60,000 nucleotides of DNA from Bugula neritina (Eukaryota > Bryozoa > Gymnolaemata > Cheilostomatida > Bugulidae): positions 12,330,633 to 12,390,632 of the forward strand of contig OZ037769.1 in assembly GCA_964035545.1 (NCBI GenBank), given 5' to 3'. The translations under genes and the position numbers were made by a program. Position 1 is the stretch's first letter. Every line of letters begins with the position of its first letter. Below the pieces are notes generated by a model. That model did not search any database, was not told the origin of the DNA, and saw nothing but the letters and a program-made list of their open reading frames with translations. Positions 41,922 to 51,100 of this stretch are shown here, in pieces.

Positions 41922-44900
41922 ATGGCAAATATTACTGTAGACGATAAGACAAAGGTTGGATTTATTGCGTCTGGAAAAATGGCACAAGCAATGGCTAAAG
42001 GGTTCATCTCGTCAGGTATCTTACTCTTAGTCTGGGCCTCAGGCTCATATTGATATTCATATTCATATTGATTTCATAATATTAATTCATTATGATTATC
42101 ATTATGATTATGAGTTAGTGTTACAGCAATACTCATACTGGTAGTACTGCTAGTACTAGTATCAGTATACTCAACCCCTAGGACTATTTAATTACCACAA
42201 TGCTAGTGATATACTTTTGCCCCCACTGGGATTCGAACCACAGACCTCTGTCTTGCAAGCAGGTGGGCTAATCAATTACACCACAGGCGCCATTGGGTAA
42301 ACTCAACACTACAATTCCACCATTTGGTTTTGTGTTGAACTAAATGCAAAAGTAAATGCTTTATTTTCAATTTCTGTTAGCCATACTTATAATTATTAAT
42401 AATTGCTTTTATTTACTATTTTTAATTTATTTTCTTGACTGTTTTGAAAATACTCAATTGGTATGGTAAATGCTTTAAATTATTTATTTAATCAATTACA
42501 TTTACTGCTGTTGCTATTAGTATTATGTCATATCTGACAGTGACTGTCGTGTTTCTATCAATTTTGTAAAACTTGTTAACGATTTTGTCTGTTTCATTAT
42601 ACATATTTTAAACTAGCTCTTCAAATAGTCCTATAGCTTTTCAGCCACTTACTTGGTTATTAGTCGTTTCTAACACATGAGCTAATGTGAGTAGCAGTGT
42701 AATTTTATTAGTAAAAATTAACTTTAAAAATATCATTATTTGGTTCTTTGTAGATAATTAAATCAACATATATTGAGATTTCTTAGACAAATCTTGAGTT
42801 ATATGTAACTTAAACTATACTTCTACATTTTTTTGGTTTGAATCAATAATTTATGTGTTTAGGAATGTTGAAGCCAAGTCAACTTACTATGAGTGATCCG
42901 CGCAAAAACCAATATCACATATTAGAGGTATGCATTCACTAAGCTGTACAAAGCTTAAATATTTTTGTCTCTACTTATAATTATTTAGTTACGTCTACTA
43001 GAAATTCTTGGCAAGTTTAAGAAAGCGTTACCAACTGCATAAGTGTTGTTTACTTTAAGACACGTTTAACAGTCTATACTCTATGTCATGAGGAGAGCTA
43101 AAAGGAGCAACCAGTTGGTCTATGCTGTAGTGTTTGGTTAGATTTTACTTGCTGCTTTGCTTATACTTTATACATGTGTCAACTGTATAATTTGTGATGC
43201 ATGTGGAGTCATAGTTGCAAGTGTTGTGTGTGTATGTAAGCAAATATATGTTTATAATAAATTTATTTGGGTTGATGCTAGTGTTTTACTCCTTTTACCT
43301 CTCACTATTGTACAGTAAGTCATGTGATTTTATTGGCAGGAAATGGGAGTTGTCAAAACACAGTCTAACGTCACAGTAGTTCAAGAGAGCACTATAGTGT
43401 TTGTGGCAGTGAAGCCTCATTTTGTCCGGATGGTGCTGAAGGAGGTGTGTCAACACATTACTAAGAAGCATTTGATTGTCTCTATAGCAGCAGGAGTCTC
43501 TCTGGAGGGTCTCGAGGAGGTATCTATGACCTCGTAATGTTTTAGTCGGGATCCATGATATTTCTAAGCAAATTAAAAATATCCCTAACACACCCTCGTA
43601 GCAGGGTATGCAACGTGTATATATAACATGTGTTTATTATTAGGACCCATTTGTTTTCCATAATTTACTGTTTAGGTTATAAAACTTGATAAATTGGAAG
43701 ATATTGCTGGAATAACAATTGTTTGAAGTTTTGTTTACATAGAGTTTAGAGTTTAGACCCTAGTATAGAGGTAAATTTAATCATGATGTTAATGTCTGTT
43801 TTGTAGGAATGCCCTCTTGGCACACATGTAATAAAAGTTATGCCCAACACTCCTTGTCTAGTCCAGTGCGGGCTGGCTGTGTATTCGTTAGGTACACATG
43901 CTACCAAAGAAGATGGAGATCTGGTTAAATCTTTACTCTCATCCCTCGGTATGGTAGAAGAGATACCAGATAGACTGATGGCTCCGGCATCAGCCGTCGG
44001 TGGATGTGGCCCCGCCTACGTAAGCTAAGTCTAGCCCCGCCTATGTAAGCTAAGTCTAGCCCCGCCTACGTAAGCTAAGTCTAGCCCCGCCTACGTAAGC
44101 TAAGTCTAGCCCCGCCTACGTAAGCTAAGTCTAGCCCCGCCTATGTAAGCTAAGTCTAGCCCCGCCTATGTAAGCTAACTCTAGCCTCGCCTATGTAAGC
44201 TAACTTTAGCCCCGCCTATGTAAACTAACTCTAGCCCCGCCTACGTAAGCTAAGTCTAGCCCCGCCTACGTAAGCTAAGTTTAGCCCTGTCTATGTAAGA
44301 TAAGTCTAGCCCCGCCTATGTAAGCTAAATCTAGCTAGTTGAATTTTACTAAAATTAACATTCAAAGTTATTGTATGTATGTGTGAGGTGTTACTCTACA
44401 TATAGCAAAAGTGGTCAGAGGGCTGTTACTGTAGAGTGGCTTCATTGTCAACTACTTGGTGATTCCATATTATATGAGTCAGTATTCTTTGGTAGATGTA
44501 TACGGCCATTGATGCCCTTGCTGATGGTGGAGTGAAAATGGGTCTCCCGAGAGAGTTGTCAAAGAAGCTTGCTGCCCAGATGATGATGGTGAGAGCTAGT
44601 TTTAGCGTATTGTAGTAGGCCTGTAGTTGAGCTGCTCTTTGTTTTTAGGTTTTCAGTTTAAAAGTGTTTTGGTATCTGTTATTCTATTCTCTAACAATAA
44701 GTAGTCATTCTGCATTGAGAGTGAAAGCATCTGATTTCCCATCTCTGCTATAAAAAGGCTGTCAGTTGAGATTTTTAAGGGTTGCCTCCACTTGGCACAT
44801 ATCTTATACATGTCTTATATATAAAATATATATTAATATATAGTTATAAATATATTGCTATGCCTTCTACTGTAAACTGCTACCAACTACAGCTTTTCAA

Positions 44901-45485
44901 AGATTTATGATGGAATAATAGAAGCAACCGTAGTCTAGGGGTTAGAGCGTTTGCTTAGTGAACATAAAGTCATGGGTTCGAACCCCGACAAAGGCCATTG
45001 GTGATGTTTAGAAAGAGCATTCAGTCATAATTGCTCCTGTGCCTCATTTAAAAAAGTCTTTAGCCGGTTTTAACAAAAAACCCTTCCATCAGGGTTTCTC
45101 ACAGGGATAGCGACTATCAACTTGCGTGAGTGAGTAAAAGCTCATTCCACAATACTAGGTGATGTAGGAGTTATAAAGGCCAGCTCCTACCTCTAGTAAA
45201 AATTGTATCATAATATAACTTATTCACATTATATCTATTCATTCTGTCAAGTTATGTATGCTGCAGGGTGCTGCCAAGATGGTTTTAGAAACTGGCGAGC
45301 ATCCAGGGCAGCTGAAAGATAACGTTACGTCACCAGGGGGGACGACTATAGCTGCCATAGCTGAACTAGACAGACTGGGTTTCAGGTCTTCCCTTATTCA
45401 TGCTGTTGTTGCTGCAAGTAATAGATATAATGAGCTGGGAGAGATTGATGCTAAGGCAGCAGCTGAAGCCAAAGCTAACAAATAA
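41922..45485 (+). CDS. PYCR: Pyrroline-5-carboxylate reductase
   Basis: Catalyses the last step of proline synthesis (P5C to proline with NAD(P)H). Exons 41922-42015, 42863-42927, 43340-43519, 43807-44019, 44496-44588 and 45267-45485 give 287 aa; phases match. The N-terminal Rossmann motif reads [17 protein letters not shown], with Ala where the family normally has the middle Gly of GxxGxG. Then [23 protein letters not shown] (125-129), GGCGPAY (ending at residue 184, at the exon 4 border), [19 protein letters not shown], and the dimer-domain motif [12 protein letters not shown] with NRYNELGEI near the C-terminus. The length and lack of an obvious presequence are closer to PYCR3 than PYCR1/2, but the paralog is not resolved. 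Exon 4 is followed by 13 tandem copies of its own donor site, and the SINE in intron 5 is the best preserved in the window. Confidence 0.95.
42219..42313 (-). repeat. tRNA-Cys-like element with conserved 5' flank, copy 2
   Basis: The minus strand has GTGTAATTGATTAGCCCAC, CTGCTTGCAAGACAGAGG and GTGGTTCGAATCCCAG, ending TGGGGGCA. It is preceded by the same flank as copy 1 (GTGTTGAGTTTACCCA). Stem mismatches make a functional tRNA unlikely. It lies in PYCR intron 1. Confidence 0.6.
44009..44335 (+). repeat. 25-bp tandem array of the PYCR exon 4 5' splice site, 13 units
   Basis: The unit is GCCCCGCCTACGTAAGCTAA plus GTCTA. The first unit is the real exon end (CCCCGCCTAC then GTAAGC). GTAAGC or a close variant (GTAAAC, GTAAGA) recurs at 44020, 44045, 44070 and every 25 bp to 44320. 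No indels are seen. Confidence 0.97.
44923..45140 (+). mobile_element. tRNA-derived SINE copy (best preserved)
   Basis: A-box region TAGTCTAGGGGTTAGAGCG and an intact B-box GGGTTCGAACCCC, followed by the family body (GGCCATTGGTGATGTTTAGA, GGGTTTCTCACAGGGATAGC, CTTGCGTGAGTGAGT). Pol III promoter elements look intact. It lies in PYCR intron 5. Confidence 0.88.
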
Positions 45486-45538
45486 ATTGAATTTAGTATT
45501 CAACGGAGTTGTCTTTTCAAAAGTTAGTTCAAATTAGG

Positions 45539-45544
45539 AATAAA
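45539..45544 (+). terminator. Candidate PYCR poly(A) signal
   Basis: AATAAA 54 bp after the stop codon. Another AATAAA overlaps the stop codon itself (45481-45486) and is probably too close to be used. Confidence 0.55.
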
Positions 45545-46400
45545 AGTAGACCTTGTTATTGAACTGAATTTGTCTGTTTCTGCATAAAAGCTGGTTTTGT
45601 GCAAAGTTGGCATTTATGTGTTTGATATAAGAAACTAGTTATTTTTGGGCAAATAAGTTTGGTGATCAGTTGAAATAGTATGGTCTTAGCGCAGAATACA
45701 CATTCTATTATATTGCAATGTTATCTTTTGTAAAGCTTTTTCATCTTCTTACTAAGAAAAAGCAAATAAATTTTTTATTTTGTAATTTGCTGAATTTCAT
45801 ACTTTTTTTGTTTAACAACTACTAAATTATATGCATTGGTAATAATATTATATGCAGATTATCTAAAGTACAAGCTATAATTCCTGATCACATACAAGTA
45901 AAAATAACAAAACAAAAATAGAGGCTCAACCTATACATTAAAACTGGTACTAAACATTTAAGCTCACCAGTTTTTAGAGGCAATCCTTTTAAGAAAAAGT
46001 TAGTATCAGATTTTATTGCATGACTTCCACTCAATAACTTGAACTTGGTTTTTACATTTAAAATGAAGTGATTATTCTATGTGTTCACATTTAATAGTGA
46101 TGTATCAAAAAGTGCTTTATGCTGAGTGTAAATTGCTTGACGATTTTAGAAATATAAAATATTAAAGCCATGCTTTCACTTTTATCCTGTAGCATATTGT
46201 AAGAAGGTGAGCTCTTTAGCTATACTTGCAGCGTGCACATAGCATTAGCAGGAATTGCCTTCTCTTGTTTTAAATATCCTCGCTAAATTTTTACCTGTTT
46301 TTAATCAATAATTTTATTAATTTGTTCCTAATTTTTGTGTAAATATTCTAAAATATATCAATAATTGCAACTTACAATGTCAGATCCTTTAAAAATAGTT
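45545..46400. other. PYCR-RAD21 intergenic region
   Basis: AT-rich with no gene seen. The right end leads into the probable RAD21 first exon. Confidence 0.4.
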
Positions 46401-46439
46401 ATTACTTTGTAAATGAGCATTTATACTATTTTGGAGTTG

Positions 46440-46636
46440 GCTAATCTATTAAAAATCTCGCGCATTGACGCTAATTTTTACTCAAAACTCAAAGCGGTTT
46501 ATTTTCCCAATCAATTCATCAATGGCGCGCCCAGGGCCAGTCCTGTAAAATGTAATTTTGATGGATCAAATTATTATAACATATTTCGACTGGCTCAATT
46601 TCATAGCACACAATCTTTGAAAAAATTTGGTTATAG
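46440..46636 (+). other. RAD21: Probable RAD21 promoter / 5' non-coding exon
   Basis: A locally CpG-containing patch (CTCGCGCATTGACG; ATGGCGCGCCCAGG) stands out in AT-rich DNA. It ends at a strong donor (TTATAG then GTAAGT, 46637). The matching acceptor is TTTGCAG at 48161-48167, 19 bp before the RAD21 start codon. A 75-codon frame here (46413-46640) reads through the donor and is probably not translated. Confidence 0.45.
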
Positions 46637-46649
46637 GTAAGTATTACTA

Positions 46650-47275
46650 TTGGTAATAAATATCTCAAAACGCTCCTTAAATTATGATATTAATATTAAT
46701 TGTGATATCAAAATGAAATTGAAAATCAAAATGAAAAACATTAACAATTACAATCACAAAGTTAATTAACATCAATTTTAAATAATTCTAATAAAATTAA
46801 AAATAAATGATGATATTAAGATTTAGTTCTTAAATTTAAAATATTGAATTATTATCAACTTCAAGTATCAATATCAGAATATTGAATATGAATATCAGTT
46901 AATGTTAATGTTATCACTATTGACTATTCCGTCTATTCGTATTCGGTTTGAAAATGATTATCACTGTCACTATTGATATTACTTTTACTTTTAGTAACAG
47001 GGTCCAGTATAACTAATATTAATTCATTAAGTATTACACTTTTAGTATTGCTAGTAGTAATAGTATTAGTTAGTGTTACTGTTAGTATTACTATTAGTAT
47101 TACACTTAGTCTTGCAGTATTACTCTATTAGTATTAGTCTCACAATGAATTACTGTAAGTATTACTATTAGACGTATACTGTAGAGTTACTGTTAATACT
47201 GAAATACTCTAATAGTAGAAGTAATACTGGTACTAATAGTAATAGTATTACTCTTTCAGTCTTCGTATTAATTAG
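46650..47275. repeat. Degenerate low-complexity domain in RAD21 5' intron
   Basis: AATATCAGAATATTGAATAT and TAGTATTACTATTAGTATTAC-type motifs in shorter runs, similar to the domains elsewhere. An 87-codon frame starting at 47279 next to it shows no domain. Confidence 0.65.
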
Positions 47276-48186
47276 CCATTGGACTTGGTAAATGAAAAAA
47301 ATGTTTCTAATAAATATAGCTGCGAGAAAGTAGGAGTTGTCATCAAATTAAGTTACAGCAAATGTAAAAATTACTTCAATATCCAAGTGGGTTACAATTT
47401 TTTAGTAATGGCTTTATTTGTAATCTGTCTGGCTCTTGATACTAAACTGAATTTGTTTCAATTTCTCCGATGTATTGGATTGCCTAACTTTTCTCAAAAC
47501 TTCGTTACCAAAAATAAATTGGAAGTAGGGTATACACATTAACTAATTAGGAAAAAAGCATAAAAGAGTGCATGAACAAAAGATGTATTAAATAAGAAGT
47601 AAAGGAATAAAAGTGCTATACACAAGACATATATTTTGTTTTTTTTCACAAAGCATGTTGGTGGCTAATTAGCCCTCTTCGAGAAAAGCAAATGCAACCC
47701 CATTCAACACAAGGATGTGTTGAGTCTGCGTTGGTCGAATAAGCAGAATTTAGTTTCTGGTTTTTAATGTTAGTAACATGTGGATATAGTAAAATGTTTA
47801 TTCTCTATTAAGTATTTCATGCTGTTAGATTATTAGTACTCAACAAATGCCCTGACTATATGTAATGTTGAATTGCAAACACTGGTGAGTTCGAAGCACT
47901 AGAATAATACTATTCTGCCAGTGACTTGGCAAATGTGTTTCCACCTATATACATGCAGGCTGTTGAAACCAATTATTGGTAGGATAACTCTTAAATTGTT
48001 GTTGGGTCAATGGCCTTCATGAACAAGCCTTCTATACTGCCTAATAAGTAATAAGTTGGAAGCACATCACTGATAATACGTTTTGAGAAGTAGAGAAGTT
48101 TTCTCTACGTGAGAGTTACAGTTTCATATTTGATGAAGTTTTGTAATATTGCCAAATTCATTTGCAGGTGAACAGAATTTGTCATC

Positions 48187-51100
48187 ATGTTTTACGCTCA
48201 CTTTGTGTTGAGTAAGAGAGGGCCATTGGCTAAAATATGGCTGGCTGCCCATTGGGAGAAAAAGTTGACGAAAGCTCAAGTCTATGAGACGGATATCGAT
48301 AGCACAGTTGATGCCATTCTAGAGCCTAAGGTAGCTGTTCACATAGGATTACCTTTAGAGTTAACACTAATGGTTGCCTATGATGGTAATGTAAAAGGTT
48401 TGATGGCGTCGTAAAACTGGTGCTCTGTTAATATAATAATTCCTATTGCTTATCATTGTGCCTACAGAAATGTTTAAATCTGTCTAGGCTTTTCCGTGAG
48501 CATAGATAACTTGCTTGCTGCATGATTTTCAACATTTGGTGCTCTAAGTTTTGTACCATGTGTGCTTGCACAAGGTACACTATGCAGGGCTCTAGTTTTA
48601 CCTTACGCCAATGATTACAAACTTCAACTGAGGCAACTTTAAATTAGTTGTTAAACTTGCATATATATGTTAATTTAGATTTTTGTCAATTTGATTATAT
48701 GTCAAGTGTGCATAACCAGCTAATTGCTAATTAAATTATCTGTATTTTGCTACGGTTTTTAAAGTTGAGTTACATTTATGATCTAGTCTAAAGAGACATG
48801 TTGTGACTAATTGCAGGTAAAGCTTGCATTGAGAACCTCGGGGCACCTGCTCCTTGGTGTCGTGAGAATATACTCACGCAAGACCAAGTACCTGCTAGCT
48901 GACTGCAATGAGGCGTTTGTTAAGATTAAAATGGCCTTCCGACCTGGCGTTGTCGATCTGCCAGACGATCACCGGGAGGCAGCACCCAGCACCATCACTC
49001 TACAGGAGAACTTTGATGACTTCAACGCCAACTTCAATGATTTTGAAATGGAGTAAGCGGCCTTGTTGTTTCAGCTATCACTACCTTCAGCAGCTATTTG
49101 CTGGTTTTATTATTGCTCTCTCACTATTCTATCAACCAGTATTACTGCCAGAAAACTGTGTATTAAATATGCCAATGGTGATCTGTATTTCTAATAGAGT
49201 TGTCTCCCCAGTCTAATGTCTCTGAATGTGTTTAGATGAGCAAGTACAGTCATCCCTCCATATCTCACGGTTTTATTTCTCACGAAATTTCATAAGTCAT
49301 GAGAAGTACTTGCCCCCCGTTTTGTGGCTTAAGTATTTGTGTATAGAGACAAAATGGCCGAATTAAACAGGTCTATGAGTTAAATCTGGTATTCTACTGT
49401 GTCACCAATTGAGATTTCGGGACCGAAACTTAGTGAGATACGGAGGGAGCAATGTAATTAGCTACACCAAGCATTGTAGAATATCACTCATGGTAGGTTG
49501 AATGTTTTACAGCACAATGGATATTGCCCCTACGTTTGCTGTTAACCAGAGTCGTCCTGAAGAGATTACAATCAAAGAAGATGTCGTTCAGATCAACTTC
49601 ATCACTGAGCAAGGCTTTGGTAAGCAAACGTTGATTTTTTAGTTTAATGAACTCTAATATTCTGCTTAGTACTCACTCTCTCCTGGTAATACTAATTAAA
49701 GCACTTGCCATCAAATATATAGTAGATGATTACCATTTTATCACTCAGTCAATGCCCTCTGGAAGAAATAGAACCATCAAATATAGAGGAGCATGGGGCA
49801 GAGACAGCTTTTTACGGCACCTTGTAAATACTTCAAATGATCTTTTATTTTAAGTAATCCAACAGAGATCTGACTTTTTCCCAATTTTGTTCATGCCTAC
49901 TTATCATAGCCAGTGTTTACACTGAATTTTGTCACGTGTTTCATGTCTATAATAATATATAATAAATTAATCAATCAATACAGGTGATTTGGATATTGAT
50001 GAAAGTGGAATAGAAAGAGAGGATTCCAGGATAGAAAACTCTTATTTCCCCAATTCTATACCTATTGGCGATGCTAACTCTTTGCAACTCATAGACGAAA
50101 GTAATAAAGGAGACTTCACTACCGAAGATGCCTTCCCACAAAATGACGGATTTGGGGAAGAAGAAGGAGCTGGTCTGGGTACGTTATCCACTCATTCACG
50201 GAGTTTCCTAAGATATGTGACTGGATGTTCTTTTTAGTTTGAAGTCACAAGACCTAGCTGATACCTCAGCTTTTATATTTCCTTTTCTTTTTATCTCAAG
50301 CTTGCCTAAAGTTCTAATTTTTTTCTTTAAACAAACACGATACATAAACACTATGAAATGTTTAATTAGGTTTTTGCGTCTTTTTTCCTGAACTTTGTAA
50401 GTATGTCAAAAGTTTTCCACCACATGTTTGTATCGTTAGGAGCCCTTAGTCTTATTCTAATCATTCTGCACTGTAATATATATTTTTAAACTAATACATA
50501 TTACATTTCCTATAATGGCAGACACTGCATTGACCAGCATTTCAATGCATTTCCTGCGAAGTGTTGGTTGTAGTAATCAGTAGCCAGGGCCCAATGTAGT
50601 AACTCTGTTCTTATGTAGATGAAGATCCTTTCGGCCCGGGACTCTTTGAGGAAATGCCGATTGATCCACCAGATGTTTCTAACATTGAAGCTCAGCCAAT
50701 GGAGAGCGACTCGGTAGCGGAGATGCCCCCTCCAGGTATGTGATGCTGTGAAATGCAAACTCATATTCACCTCTGATTCGAGTGTCTTTCAAATTGAAAT
50801 TAGCGAAGTAATTATGGATATATTCTGCCTTCAGATTTTACTTTTTAAGGAGTTGTCCTTTCACATCAAACTAACGTGCTTATGAAAGCTCTATTTGACT
50901 GTATATATTATACAAAATCTTATACTGTATATTGTACAATAGTTTATACTATATATATTATGCAAAGGTTGTATTTATTCAGCACTGGATAGTATTGATG
51001 AGGCCAGTACAATAGCCCCCTCAACCTCTGTCCAGCCCACCATGTCAGAAACTACGCTAATTACCAACGAGGAAGAGGCGTTCGCCCTGGAGCCCCTCGA

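Noticed and set aside
47279-47542. 87-residue open frame with a hydrophobic stretch
   Set aside because: Lies in the proposed RAD21 5' intron, adjacent to low-complexity DNA, with no domain visible.
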